This document shows positions 33,021 to 41,381 of a stretch of DNA of 56,853 nt, one piece after another. The translations under genes and the position numbers were made by a program. This DNA is from Streptococcus sanguinis (GTDB lineage: Bacteria; Bacillota; Bacilli; Lactobacillales; Streptococcaceae), in assembly GCF_003943735.1 (NCBI RefSeq), contig NZ_RJMV01000010.1, positions 1 through 56,853 of the forward strand, written 5' to 3'. The notes beneath the pieces are model-generated. The model made no database searches. It saw only the letters and a list, made by a program, of their open reading frames with translations, and was not told the origin of the DNA. Within the stretch, counting starts at the first letter, position 1; every line of letters starts with the position of its first letter.

Positions 33021-33055
33021 AAAAATTCTTCTAGTATTAGCTAGAAGAATTTTTT
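33021..33055. terminator. Bidirectional terminator between yidC and relS
   Basis: AAAAATTCTTCTAG / CTAGAAGAATTTTTT around a 6-base loop, with A/T tails for both convergent transcripts. The remaining bases to 33134 hold nothing clear. Confidence 0.9.
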
Positions 33056-33134
33056 TAATCTCAAGTAAAAATCAGCATCGCCGATACAAAAAGCTCAGCA
33101 AAGAAAGCAATAACTGATGAATGAGGTGACTCTA

Positions 33135-34370
33135 TCACAGTAAAACGGTAAAGCCAATCAATCCTTTCTTATATGAAACCCAAATCCTGCCCTTGAAAAT
33201 CCGAACCAGACTTTCTGCCATGGATAGGCCAATCCCGTAGCCAGGCTGCTTCTGATTATGCGATTCGTCTTCGCGATAGAAACGGTCAAAGAAACGGCTA
33301 TAATCAACATTCTTACCATCAGCGTAACTATTGGCTACCGTCAGACGAGCTCGTTTCCCCCGCTTAGCCTTGGTCAGGGTGACAAAAATTTGTCCATCTT
33401 CGTCACAATACTTGCAGGCATTGTCAATCAGGATACTAACCAATTCATAAAGTTCATCTTCAGTTGCCTTGACATGAATGTCTTCCTGCAGCTTGATCTC
33501 GTACTTCTTGCCTACCTTCTCAATAACAGACTTGAAGTTTCCTGCTACTTTTTTGACAACTTCTGAGAAATTCACATCCACCAAAGTAACATCTGGCTGC
33601 TCTTCCAGACGGGCCAGAACGACCATTTGATTAATTAGATTGCTGAGGCGCTTGACCTGGTCCTTGGTGCTTTCTGTCCATTCATTTTCGCCAGTCATCA
33701 GCTCTTGCAGCTCCGTATTGGCTGAGATGATTGCCAATGGCGTCTTCAGTTCATGTCCAGCATTAGTGATGAAACGTTTTTGGTTTTCATAGTTTTTGAT
33801 ATAGGGACGGATGGCAAAGTTGGAAAATCCAGACACGACTAAAACAAAGAAAATAAAGCTATAGAAACACAACTGGATAGATAGCCAGAAAAAGTCATTG
33901 CGGCTTTCGAGATAATTAGTCGAATCTAAGACTACCAGTAAATAGCGCTTGGTCTTGGAATCCTGCGTTATCTGGTAGGAATAAAATTGACTGCCTACCT
34001 TAAAAACCCCACTGCTGCGACTGTCCTTAATCACTTTGTTAGCATAGCTAAGCGCCTGCTCCTTAGATAGATTGGAAAGATGATCCAAGTTGGTGGAGTA
34101 AAGTGTTTTGTCTTCCTTATAAACCACACTGAAATAGCGGTATTGGTAGATGGTATCAATGGTAATACGGTCGTTTTGCAAGCTCTCTGCCGTTTCTTCT
34201 ACGCTGGGAAAATCTCCATTATTGGCAGATAGAATATTGAGAACGGCTTGGATTTCTCCGTTGGTCTGCAGAAAGCGAACGGAGTTTAAGACAGCAATCA
34301 TGGTCAGCAAAATACAGACAATAGCCGCCGAAGCCAGCAGAATGAACCGAATTTTAAGCTTCCGAAACAT
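33135..34370 (-). CDS. relS: Sensor histidine kinase RelS of the relPRS operon
   Basis: About 411 residues: an N-terminal membrane helix (FILLASAAIVCILLTMIAVL), an extracytoplasmic sensor region (about 35-165), a second helix (about 170-195), the H-box NAGHELKTPLAII (phospho-His) and a HATPase_c domain with N-box SILIDNACKYC and G-boxes RFFDRFYRE and GYGIGLSMAE. I choose the ATG at 34370 because GAAGGAG is 6 bases upstream; the longer frame starts inside relR. relR overlaps it by 17 bases. In S. mutans RelRS controls the synthetase RelP in response to stress. The signal is unknown. Confidence 0.85.
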   Translation of the reverse strand: MFRKLKIRFILLASAAIVCILLTMIAVLNSVRFLQTNGEIQAVLNILSANNGDFPSVEETAESLQNDRITIDTIYQYRYFSVVYKEDKTLYSTNLDHLSNLSKEQALSYANKVIKDSRSSGVFKVGSQFYSYQITQDSKTKRYLLVVLDSTNYLESRNDFFWLSIQLCFYSFIFFVLVVSGFSNFAIRPYIKNYENQKRFITNAGHELKTPLAIISANTELQELMTGENEWTESTKDQVKRLSNLINQMVVLARLEEQPDVTLVDVNFSEVVKKVAGNFKSVIEKVGKKYEIKLQEDIHVKATEDELYELVSILIDNACKYCDEDGQIFVTLTKAKRGKRARLTVANSYADGKNVDYSRFFDRFYREDESHNQKQPGYGIGLSMAESLVRIFKGRIWVSYKKGLIGFTVLL

Positions 34371-35058
34371 GGCCATCTCCTTCCAACGGCACCAGAGTGA
34401 AACTGCCGCCTTCCTCACCCAAGATAGCAAGATCAGCATGAATAGCCTTCAGCTTCTGACGCAAATAAGAAATATAAATCCAGACGAAGCCTTCGTCCAA
34501 ATCCTCATCCTCGTCTTTAGACCAAACATGGCGGAAGATTTCCTGAGTGGAAAGACTCTTCTGGGCATTGAGCATAAGAAATTCCATCATTTTAGATTCC
34601 TTGCCGGCTAGGCGGATTGAGTTGGAGCTAATGAGTTCATGCTCTCCGACATTGAGGCTGGTTTGGCCAATCTGCAGCAAATTGGGAGTGAACGTCGCTA
34701 CCCGTCTGGACATAGACCGCAGGCGAGCTAGAAGCTCTTTCAGAGAGAAGGGCTTAGTCAGATAATCATCTGCACCGGCATCCAGCCCTGTGACCTTGTC
34801 ATCCACCTCTGACATAGCTGTCAGCATGATGACATGGGTAGTATTGCCGGTTTGGCGGATTTCTTTCAATGCTTCAATGCCTGTCTTAACCGGCATCATG
34901 ATATCCAGAATCATCAAATCATAAGCATTTTCCTTGGCTAAGTCCACAGCTTCTTGCCCATCAAAGGCTGTATCAACCTGATAGCCTTCATGGGTCATCG
35001 CCGTTTCCAAGACACGGGACAGCTGCTGCTCATCTTCTGCTAATAAAATCTTCATCAT
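34354..35058 (-). CDS. relR: OmpR-family response regulator RelR
   Basis: A receiver domain (MKILLAEDEQQLSRVLE, phospho-acceptor Asp in DLMILDIMMP, Lys in LTKPFSLKEL) followed by an OmpR/PhoB winged helix (STQEIFRHVWSKDEDE, YISYLRQKL). I choose the ATG near 35058; a GTG frame extends nine bases further. It lies between relP and relS, with the relP stop just upstream. It should bind its own operon promoter and control alarmone synthesis. Confidence 0.87.
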   Translation of the reverse strand: MMKILLAEDEQQLSRVLETAMTHEGYQVDTAFDGQEAVDLAKENAYDLMILDIMMPVKTGIEALKEIRQTGNTTHVIMLTAMSEVDDKVTGLDAGADDYLTKPFSLKELLARLRSMSRRVATFTPNLLQIGQTSLNVGEHELISSNSIRLAGKESKMMEFLMLNAQKSLSTQEIFRHVWSKDEDEDLDEGFVWIYISYLRQKLKAIHADLAILGEEGGSFTLVPLEGDGHVSEA

Positions 35059-35059
35059 C

Positions 35060-35680
35060 TCACTCACTTTCTCGAATCAAATTGCGGATGGTCTGCATGG
35101 TCACATCACAGGACGCCAGCTCATCTGCACAGCGTTTCAGCTCACGAACAATCCGCTTGCTGTCTTTTATCTCGTGCTTGTACTTCATCTGATGCTCTAA
35201 GCTGGCCCAAGAGTCCATGGCAATGGTCCGAAGTTGGATTTCTACAAAATAGCGGCCGGGATTTTGACCATGACAATCCTCATAAGGAGTCTCCACCTCT
35301 AATATCAAGTGGTAGGAGCGATACCCATTGGGCTTGGCAGCTCGGATATAGTCCTTTTCCAGAACAATCTCACAGCCCTCCAGCTGACGAAGCACCTCAA
35401 TAGTCTGATAGATGTCCTCGATAAAACCGCAAACAATCCGAATCCCAATCGCATCACGAATTTCTTTTAGGGCTGACTCTGGCGTCCTAGGCAGATTCTT
35501 GCGTTGACATTTCTCTTCCATACTGGCTGCCTGCTTGACCCGTGCATTAAAATGCTCAAAAAGCTTCTGCCCTGTTTCCTGCTTGACTCGATCATTAGCC
35601 TCTTGAATACGCTGACTAAGATCATCTAAAATCTTGGGCAGATAGACGCCGTATTTCCCATAAATATCTTGCTCTTGCAT
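35060..35680 (-). CDS. relP: Small alarmone synthetase RelP
   Basis: A 206-residue RelA/SpoT nucleotidyltransferase domain only, without the hydrolase and TGS/ACT parts of the long Rel. Active-site blocks are EIRDAIGIRIVCGFIEDIY, RAAKPNGYRSYHLI and FVEIQLRTIAMDSWASLEHQMKYK. It makes (p)ppGpp from GTP or GDP. It leads the relP-relR-relS operon; the kinase-regulator pair makes RelP more likely than RelQ. An AGGAGAA RBS sits before the ATG. Confidence 0.92.
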   Translation of the reverse strand: MQEQDIYGKYGVYLPKILDDLSQRIQEANDRVKQETGQKLFEHFNARVKQAASMEEKCQRKNLPRTPESALKEIRDAIGIRIVCGFIEDIYQTIEVLRQLEGCEIVLEKDYIRAAKPNGYRSYHLILEVETPYEDCHGQNPGRYFVEIQLRTIAMDSWASLEHQMKYKHEIKDSKRIVRELKRCADELASCDVTMQTIRNLIRESE

Positions 35681-35710
35681 ACAGTTCTCCTACTTTTCTA
35701 GCTTATTCTC

Positions 35711-35716
35711 ATTATA
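35711..35716 (-). promoter_or_regulatory. Extended -10 promoter of relPRS
   Basis: Minus-strand TGCTATAAT, consensus extended -10, about 30 bases before the relP ATG. No obvious -35. Confidence 0.6.
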
Positions 35717-35792
35717 GCATAACCATCTGTCTTTTCTCTATTTTTCCCCTGCTCTTCTTATCTAGCCTACACTCTCTGTCTTAAAAGAAACG

Positions 35793-35825
35793 AAAAAAGA
35801 ACCAGTCTTCTAGCCAGTTCCTTTT
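35793..35825 (-). terminator. Intrinsic terminator of greA
   Basis: Minus-strand AAAAGGAAC / GTTCTTTTT-type stem with one G-T pair, then T run. It lies just past the greA stop. Confidence 0.7.
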
Positions 35826-35833
35826 GGTATCGA

Positions 35834-36316
35834 TTAAACGGTTTTTTCAACCTTGAGAATTTTAACGTCGTAGCTGCCAACTGGTGTTTCGACTGTTGCA
35901 GTATCACCTGTTTTCTTGCCAATCAAAGCTTGTCCAATCGGGCTTTCATTGGATACCTTGCCTGCGAAAGCATCTGCACCAGCAGAACCAACGATAATGT
36001 AAACTTCCTCTTCGCTTTCGCCTACTTCTTGGATGGTAACTGTTTTGCCGATAGCTACCTCGTCCTTGGCTACAGCGTCACTGTTTACAATCTCAGCGTA
36101 GCGGATCTTGGTTTCCAGACTAGAAATCTGTCCTTCCACAAAAGCCTGCTCGTCCTTAGCAGCTTCGTATTCACTGTTTTCTGACAAATCGCCGTATGAG
36201 CGGGCAATCTTAATACGTTCTACCACTTCTGGACGACGCACCAATTTCAATTCTTCTAATTCTTTTTCTAGTTTTTCCTTTTCCTCTAGGGTCATAGGAT
36301 AAGTTTTTTCAGCCAT
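35834..36316 (-). CDS. greA: Transcription elongation factor GreA
   Basis: A 160-residue factor of standard length: an N-terminal coiled coil ([43 protein letters not shown]) whose acidic tip enters the RNA polymerase secondary channel, and a C-terminal FKBP-like domain ([22 protein letters not shown]). It rescues backtracked polymerase. Monocistronic by position; the upstream stretch holds two hairpins of the mltG transcript. Confidence 0.96.
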   Translation of the reverse strand: MAEKTYPMTLEEKEKLEKELEELKLVRRPEVVERIKIARSYGDLSENSEYEAAKDEQAFVEGQISSLETKIRYAEIVNSDAVAKDEVAIGKTVTIQEVGESEEEVYIIVGSAGADAFAGKVSNESPIGQALIGKKTGDTATVETPVGSYDVKILKVEKTV

Positions 36317-36360
36317 TTTTTCTCTTTTCTTTTATTTTCTTTTATTTTTAAACTAAAACA

Positions 36361-36390
36361 AGAGGCTGAGACAAGTCTGTATCAGTCCCT
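36361..36390 (-). terminator. Hairpin ahead of greA, probable second terminator of mltG
   Basis: AGGGACTGA / TCAGCCTCT arms on the minus strand with one mismatch, then TTGTTTTAG. It follows the stronger palindrome at 36409-36441. Confidence 0.5.
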
Positions 36391-36408
36391 TTTTTATATA
36401 GCAGGACC

Positions 36409-36441
36409 GAGAAAGCTAGAACTAAATGCACTAGCTTTCTC
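36409..36441 (-). terminator. Palindrome downstream of mltG
   Basis: Perfect GAGAAAGCTAG / CTAGCTTTCTC with an 11-base loop, 20 bases past the mltG stop. No T tail directly after it, so termination is likely but not certain. Confidence 0.6.
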
Positions 36442-36461
36442 TCGTCTGCAATGATAGCAGT

Positions 36462-37928
36462 CTAATTAGAACTGCTGCTGGATTGAGTGAGCTTGCTGTT
36501 GACATGCTCCTCAACATTTTTGGCGTGTTCCTCATAAGTATTGGCGAAGTAAACAGCGCCTGTTTCAACATTTGCCACAAAGTAGAGGTAGTCCGTCTTA
36601 CTTGGATTAATGGTAGCATCCAGAGCAGATAGGCTCGGACTATCAACTGGTCCAGGCATAAGCCCTTCTTTTTTATAGACATTGAAAGGCGAATCGATAT
36701 TGGTATCAATTTCAGCGTCCTCTTTCAGAGTCGTTTTCTTTCCTAGCTTGCCTTGAGCATAAAGGATAGCGATATTACTCTGAAGCGGCATCGCTTGATT
36801 GAGACGGTTGTAAAATACGCTGGCAATATCTTTGCGGTCCTGGTCTGTTGAACCTTCTTTTTCCACTAGAGAAGCAAGAGTCAGAACTTCATTAACCGTT
36901 AGGTTCTTCGCTTCGATAGTAGAGTAATAAGAAGACAGATTGGTATTCATTGCGCCCAACATTTGATCAATCAAGCTTTCCAGATCCGCATCCTCACCAT
37001 AGTTATAAGTGGCAGGGAAGAGGTAACCTTCTAAGCGATACTTGACTCCGCTGTCCTTGCTTGGCAATGTGCCCAGCAGCTGTGGATATTTAGCCGCCAT
37101 CTTGGAAATGAAAGCTTCATCCTGCGCCTTAGCTAGGAAATCGTCCTTACTAAAAGGTGTCTTACTAGTCTTCTTAGAAGTTGCAGCTGCATTAACCGTC
37201 ACAGCCTCTGCAATCTGCTCCAGCGTATAGCCTTCAGGAATAGTAACCTTACCAACAACTGGTGGTTGTGGCGTATCCGTTCCACCTTCCTGAAGCTGCC
37301 GAGCAATGGTATCTAGATCCATACTCTTCTGGAGATTGTAATAGCCAGACTGGTAATTGTTAAAGCTTTTAATCTTGGAATACAGACTAAAAACTTGGGC
37401 ATTTTTAATCAGCCCCTTTTTCTCAAGGATTTCTCCAATCTGCTTAGAGCTTGAACCTTCTGGTACTTCAACCGTCACATATTCTGTTGCGTTTGCATCA
37501 ACAGGTTTAAGAGCTGAAGATACATAAGTATAGCCGACAACTCCTGTAACCACAAGTCCCAGTAGGACAATCAGCAGAACCGTTGTCATAATCCTGCGGG
37601 CTAAGGTGTTTTGACGTTTTTTCTTGACCGTGTTGTTGGCCCGATTAGCCCGAGATAGGACCTCATTGGGCTTCTTATCTTCCTCATCCAATCGGCCATA
37701 GACCTGAGGATGAGCCTTTTCATTCTCTGCAACCTTGTAGGAAACATCTACCGAAGCCGGTCTAGCTTCAAAGTCGTCCGCAGCTGCTGTTTCTTTTGCA
37801 GAAGCAGAGTCCGCTTCTGACTGGCTAGTTGAAGAGGGAGTTTGTTCTTCCTTTTCTCCAGCTAAATCTTTCAAAATCTGCTCTTTAAAGCTCAGATTCT
37901 TCTCTTTGTCTTGTGATTTTTCAGTCAA
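36462..37928 (-). CDS. mltG: Endolytic murein transglycosylase MltG
   Basis: About 488 residues: a long cytosolic N-terminus (acidic, Ser/Glu-rich, about 1-115), one transmembrane helix (TTVLLIVLLGLVVTGVVGY), a LysM-like region (VEVPEGSSSKQIGEILEKKGLI) and the YceG catalytic domain with YRLEGYLFPATY, LASLVEKEGSTDQDRKDIASVFYNRL (catalytic Glu) and PFNVYKKEGLMPGPVDSPS. It cleaves nascent glycan strands and sets their length. I choose the TTG at 37926-37928 because AAGGAGG is 8 bases upstream; the longer ATG frame has no such site. The cytoplasmic region is typical of streptococci. Confidence 0.92.
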   Translation of the reverse strand: MTEKSQDKEKNLSFKEQILKDLAGEKEEQTPSSTSQSEADSASAKETAAADDFEARPASVDVSYKVAENEKAHPQVYGRLDEEDKKPNEVLSRANRANNTVKKKRQNTLARRIMTTVLLIVLLGLVVTGVVGYTYVSSALKPVDANATEYVTVEVPEGSSSKQIGEILEKKGLIKNAQVFSLYSKIKSFNNYQSGYYNLQKSMDLDTIARQLQEGGTDTPQPPVVGKVTIPEGYTLEQIAEAVTVNAAATSKKTSKTPFSKDDFLAKAQDEAFISKMAAKYPQLLGTLPSKDSGVKYRLEGYLFPATYNYGEDADLESLIDQMLGAMNTNLSSYYSTIEAKNLTVNEVLTLASLVEKEGSTDQDRKDIASVFYNRLNQAMPLQSNIAILYAQGKLGKKTTLKEDAEIDTNIDSPFNVYKKEGLMPGPVDSPSLSALDATINPSKTDYLYFVANVETGAVYFANTYEEHAKNVEEHVNSKLTQSSSSSN

Positions 37929-37959
37929 AAATTTGACCTCCTTCATCATAATCCCTAAC

Positions 37960-37988
37960 ATTATATCTTAAAAGTCAGATAAATGCAA
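37960..37988 (-). promoter_or_regulatory. Promoter of mltG
   Basis: Minus-strand TTGCAT (37983-37988), 17-base spacer, TATAAT (37960-37965). It lies just downstream of the GNAT gene stop. Confidence 0.7.
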
Positions 37989-38011
37989 TAAGAGTAGGAT
38001 TTTCTAGCTTA

Positions 38012-38527
38012 TTATTGTTTTTTTTGCAGTTTGAGACTAGGATTTTCCCAGACCATATCAAACCAAGTAGCGCCTGCGTAAGTTGATTGTGACAAACCTT
38101 CATTTACAAAGGCATGCTTCTCGTAGTAAGCGGTGAGATAGTCGTGGCAGGTCAGATTGATGCCGTGGCGTTCATCTGCTATAGCAATTTCTTTCATGGC
38201 TTCCAATAGCTTGCGGCCGATCCCCATCCCCTGAGCATCTTTCGAGATAGAAAGGCTGGTCAGAGAGATAAAGCCACCGTCCAGATGACCATAATCTTCA
38301 ATCTCCTCTGTAAAGGAAATATCCTTTAAATAACGTTCTGGACGGACAGGTCCCTCCAGATAGCCCAAAATCTTACCGTTCTTTTCTGCCACCAAAAAAG
38401 TTGAAGATAGGGTTTGGATATGTGCTGCTAGACTTTCGCGGCTAACAGCCTCTTCTGGACTGAAATTTTCCAATTCGATAGCATAAATGGCATCTAAGTC
38501 AGCCATTTGAGCTTGACGGACAATCAT
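38012..38527 (-). CDS. GNAT family N-acetyltransferase
   Basis: A 171-residue acetyltransferase with acetyl-CoA loop motif SISKDAQGMGIGRKLLEAM (the R/Q-x-x-G-x-G/A pattern), N-terminal LDAIYAIELENFSPEE and the end CHDYLTAYYEKHAFVNEG. It is a close paralogue of the next gene (about 50% by eye: same CHD-L-YYE-FV-EG-S-ST-GA-W-DMVWENP tail). GTG at 38530 and ATG at 38527 are both possible; the AAGGAGAAG site fits the ATG. Substrate unknown; a tandem duplication is likely. Confidence 0.88.
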   Translation of the reverse strand: MIVRQAQMADLDAIYAIELENFSPEEAVSRESLAAHIQTLSSTFLVAEKNGKILGYLEGPVRPERYLKDISFTEEIEDYGHLDGGFISLTSLSISKDAQGMGIGRKLLEAMKEIAIADERHGINLTCHDYLTAYYEKHAFVNEGLSQSTYAGATWFDMVWENPSLKLQKKQ

Positions 38528-39039
38528 CACTTCTCCTTAAAATTGGGATTTTCCCACACCATATCAGACCAGACAGCTCCACCATGAGTTGAGTCAGAAA
38601 TCCCTTCATGGACGAAACCATTCATCTCATAATAAGGTATCAGCTCATCATGACAGGTTAGGCTAATGCCCTGTCGATTTTGCTGAACAGCTGTCTCCTT
38701 GAGAGCTGCAAGCAACAAGGTTCCGACCCCCTGCCTCTGAAAATCCGGATGGACGGACAGACTTTGGACGGCAATGAAGCCACCTTCTGGAGGATTAGCA
38801 CCCACCTTGCTAAAGAGATCATCTGTCAGATATCGCGTCTGAATAGCTGATCCAACAATATAGCCCGCCAGCTGACCATGCAGCTCTGCTAGCAAAAAAG
38901 TATCTGGAATCTGCTCAATCCGCTCTTTGAGAACTTCTGAACTGGCTGCCTCTGCTGCTGGAAAATTCAGCTGTTCAATTGCAAGAATTTCCTCCCAGTC
39001 GCTCAAGTCGGCCTGCCTAATTCGAATCGGTGCTTCCAT
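38527..39039 (-). CDS. GNAT family N-acetyltransferase, tandem paralogue
   Basis: A 170-residue GNAT protein with SVHPDFQRQGVGTLLLAALKE (acetyl-CoA loop) and the shared C-terminal pattern CHDELIPYYEMNGFVHEGISDS. AAGGAG precedes the ATG at 39039; the frame extends to a TTG three bases earlier. Its TGA overlaps the next gene's ATG (TGATG). It sits directly after murC with a 12-base gap. Substrate unknown. Confidence 0.88.
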   Translation of the reverse strand: MEAPIRIRQADLSDWEEILAIEQLNFPAAEAASSEVLKERIEQIPDTFLLAELHGQLAGYIVGSAIQTRYLTDDLFSKVGANPPEGGFIAVQSLSVHPDFQRQGVGTLLLAALKETAVQQNRQGISLTCHDELIPYYEMNGFVHEGISDSTHGGAVWSDMVWENPNFKEK

Positions 39040-39050
39040 CAAGTCTCCTT

Positions 39051-40385
39051 CTACTGAACATTGCTGGTCAGATTGGACAGGAGACGTTCAAAGGAATATT
39101 CATAGGTCTGGATGTCACCAGCTCCCATAAAGACATAAACGGCATTATCGTGGTCAAGAAGCGGAGAAACATTATCCACATCAATAACCTTAGCCCGCTT
39201 CACAATCTTTTCAGCCAGATCTTCGACCTTAACATCGCCATTGTCCACCTCACGCGCAGATCCGTAAATCTGAGCTAGATAGACTGAGTCAGCCTGATTG
39301 AGGGCTTCCGCAAATTCGTCCAATAGAGCAATGGTCCGAGTGAAGGTATGCGGCTGAAAGATCGCGACGATTTCCTTGCTTGGATATTTCTGACGGGCTG
39401 CATCCAGAGTTGCGATAATTTCCGTTGGATGGTGAGCAAAGTCATCAATAATAACTGTTTCGTTAACAATTTTCTCTGTAAAGCGGCGCTTAACTCCGCC
39501 AAAAGTCTTGAGGTGTTCCCGAACTAGATTCAAATCAAGACCTGCAGTGTACAAGAGGCCAATTACTGCTGTCGCATTCATAATGTTGTGGCGGCCAAAG
39601 CTTGGAATTTGGAACTCACCCAGCTCTTGCCCGCGGAAAGAAACTTTAAAGCCTGAACCGCTGGTAGAGCGCAAGAGGTCGTGAGCAACAAAGTCATTGC
39701 CCTCTTCCTTGAAGCCATAGTAGTAAATCGGGGCATTGGACGTAATCCGGCGCAGCTGCTCATCCTCTCCATAAATGAAGAGTCCTTTGGTAATCTGCTT
39801 GGCATAGTCATTGAAAGCGTTAAAGACATCTTCCAAGCTCGTGAAATAATCCGGATGGTCAAAGTCGATATTGGTAATGATCGAATATTCCGGATGATAA
39901 GGCATGAAATGACGCTCGTACTCGTCTGACTCAAAGACAAAATACTTGGCATTGGCAGAACCTCGACCAGTACCATCCCCAATTAAATAGCTAGTATCCG
40001 TGATATTGGAGAGAACGTGGGAAAGAATACCAGTTGTAGAGGTCTTCCCGTGGGCACCAGCCACTCCCAAGCTAACAAAGTCACGCATGAAGCTACCTAA
40101 AAACTCATGGTAGCGTTTATAGCCAATCCCGTTTGCGTCTGCATAGGCAATTTCTACATTGTTATCTGGACGAAAGGCATTGCCGGCAATGATTTCATAG
40201 TCTGGCTGGATGTTCTTTTCATCAAAAGGCAGGATGGAAATGCCAGCTTGCTCCAGACCTCGCTGAGTGAAATAATATTTATCAACGTCACTGCCCTGAA
40301 CCTTATGGCCCATCTGGTGCAGCATCAAAGCCAAAGCGCTCATACCAGAGCCCTTAATCCCGATAAAATGATAGGTTTTCGTCAT
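39051..40385 (-). CDS. murC: UDP-N-acetylmuramate--L-alanine ligase MurC
   Basis: A 444-residue Mur ligase: N-terminal UDP-binding [29 protein letters not shown] loop [15 protein letters not shown] (about residue 107), central metal/phosphate site [29 protein letters not shown] and C-terminal [21 protein letters not shown]. It adds L-Ala to UDP-MurNAc, the first peptide step of the wall precursor. AAGGAGTAATC is the RBS. The upstream region has a leader with hairpins. Confidence 0.96.
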   Translation of the reverse strand: MTKTYHFIGIKGSGMSALALMLHQMGHKVQGSDVDKYYFTQRGLEQAGISILPFDEKNIQPDYEIIAGNAFRPDNNVEIAYADANGIGYKRYHEFLGSFMRDFVSLGVAGAHGKTSTTGILSHVLSNITDTSYLIGDGTGRGSANAKYFVFESDEYERHFMPYHPEYSIITNIDFDHPDYFTSLEDVFNAFNDYAKQITKGLFIYGEDEQLRRITSNAPIYYYGFKEEGNDFVAHDLLRSTSGSGFKVSFRGQELGEFQIPSFGRHNIMNATAVIGLLYTAGLDLNLVREHLKTFGGVKRRFTEKIVNETVIIDDFAHHPTEIIATLDAARQKYPSKEIVAIFQPHTFTRTIALLDEFAEALNQADSVYLAQIYGSAREVDNGDVKVEDLAEKIVKRAKVIDVDNVSPLLDHDNAVYVFMGAGDIQTYEYSFERLLSNLTSNVQ

Positions 40386-40429
40386 GATTACTCCTTAAGA
40401 TACAAGGCCATAAAAGCAAGTCCAAAGAG

Positions 40430-40469
40430 GAAAATCTCCGCAGACCCTAATTAGCCCGCAGGGATTTTC
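40430..40469 (-). terminator. Hairpin in the murC leader, attenuator-like
   Basis: GAAAATC / GATTTTC arms enclose a GC-rich, partly complementary core. It lies about 45 bases upstream of the murC start, so it is either the terminator of the upstream hypothetical gene or an attenuator of murC. Confidence 0.45.
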
Positions 40470-40506
40470 TTTCTTTACAAGCTTTTAGGCACCACCAAAA
40501 CACCAA

Positions 40507-40563
40507 AGAAGCCGGACCAATCAGTAAGTCCCAGCTTCTAGCATCGATTTTCTTCAACCGATG
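40507..40563 (-). other. Two adjacent hairpins in the murC 5' leader
   Basis: 40507-40539 pairs AGAAGC-(c)-GGAC / GTCC-(ca)-GCTTCT with a 10-base loop; 40542-40563 pairs CATCG / CGATG. A third arm GCAATTTTC / GAAAATTGC (40609-40639) follows the stop of the hypothetical gene, without a T tail. The 280-base gap 40386-40667 otherwise has no gene. Confidence 0.45.
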
Positions 40564-40667
40564 ATGGATGTTATATGCAGATAAATTTTACATTTACATA
40601 ATCAACTAGCAATTTTCCTTATAAACATCAGAAAATTGCAGGCAGAAAAGACTTGAGCAAGCCAGCT

Positions 40668-41327
40668 TTAATCACTGTCCAAGCCTGTCAAGTTCAGCTC
40701 TTGAGCCTTAGAATGCTTCAACTGCTCCTCCTTAGCTCTATCCTGATTATAGATCTGACTGGTTTTTAAAAAATCATAATTGTTCTTCTTAGGCTTTTCT
40801 TCCGGCTCCTGTGGCTGAGGGCTATACTCAGGCTGAATATCCGCCAAAATATAGTTATCCTGCTGAAGCCTATCGCCAAACTTCGTAAATTCCCCTGATG
40901 TTTTCTTCTGAAAAGGGGCAGTTGGCTTCGGTCTTTCCGCATTAGAAGCTGTCGGAAGCTTTCTGCTGCGGACCTTAGTCGGAAGGTCGCTGGTCAGATA
41001 AGGCGCTGAACGCTTCTTTTTCAAATCAGCCCGAGCTTCCTCGCGTGCCTGCTCAGCATAACGAATGGCCGGATCTTTCTTATCAATCGGCTTTTTAAAA
41101 TCCTTGAAAGCAGACTGCTTTTGCAGCGGTCTTCTGATAGCCTGACTGGCAGCGATGGGAGCATGCCTGCTGGAGTCCACAATCGGCATCCATTCCAAAT
41201 AATTACGGTCAGTATAGTCTCCGGTAATGTTGCTAATGAGATCCAGTTCGTCATAAAGATTCATATGCGGCATTTCCGTCAGCATGATTTCATCATCTGA
41301 CACCAGAGGAAATTGTTTATCAGTCAT
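40668..41327 (-). CDS. Conserved streptococcal hypothetical protein, low complexity
   Basis: A 219-residue protein with no membrane segment or known domain. An acidic N-terminus (LVSDDEIMLTEMPHMNLYDELDL) is followed by a long basic, Lys/Arg/Pro/Gln-rich part that should be mostly disordered (AIRYAEQAREEARADLKKKRS, PKPTAPFQKKTSGEF, YSPQPQEPEEKPKKNN). The motif pattern LTSDLPTKVRSRKLP repeats the SD/KxRxRK theme. It lies between murC and the SNF2 helicase gene in streptococci. I do not recognise a function. Confidence 0.75.
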   Translation of the reverse strand: MTDKQFPLVSDDEIMLTEMPHMNLYDELDLISNITGDYTDRNYLEWMPIVDSSRHAPIAASQAIRRPLQKQSAFKDFKKPIDKKDPAIRYAEQAREEARADLKKKRSAPYLTSDLPTKVRSRKLPTASNAERPKPTAPFQKKTSGEFTKFGDRLQQDNYILADIQPEYSPQPQEPEEKPKKNNYDFLKTSQIYNQDRAKEEQLKHSKAQELNLTGLDSD

Positions 41328-41381
41328 ATCTTTTTCCTTTCAACCCTTCATTATTATAAACTATTCAGGCTATTTTTCAAG

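Noticed and set aside
34371..34439. Longer N-terminus for relS
   Set aside because: It starts inside relR and lacks an RBS, while GAAGGAG precedes the ATG at 34370.
40386..40667. T-box riboswitch ahead of murC
   Set aside because: The conserved T-box sequence (AANGGUGGNACC) and a matching antiterminator are absent.
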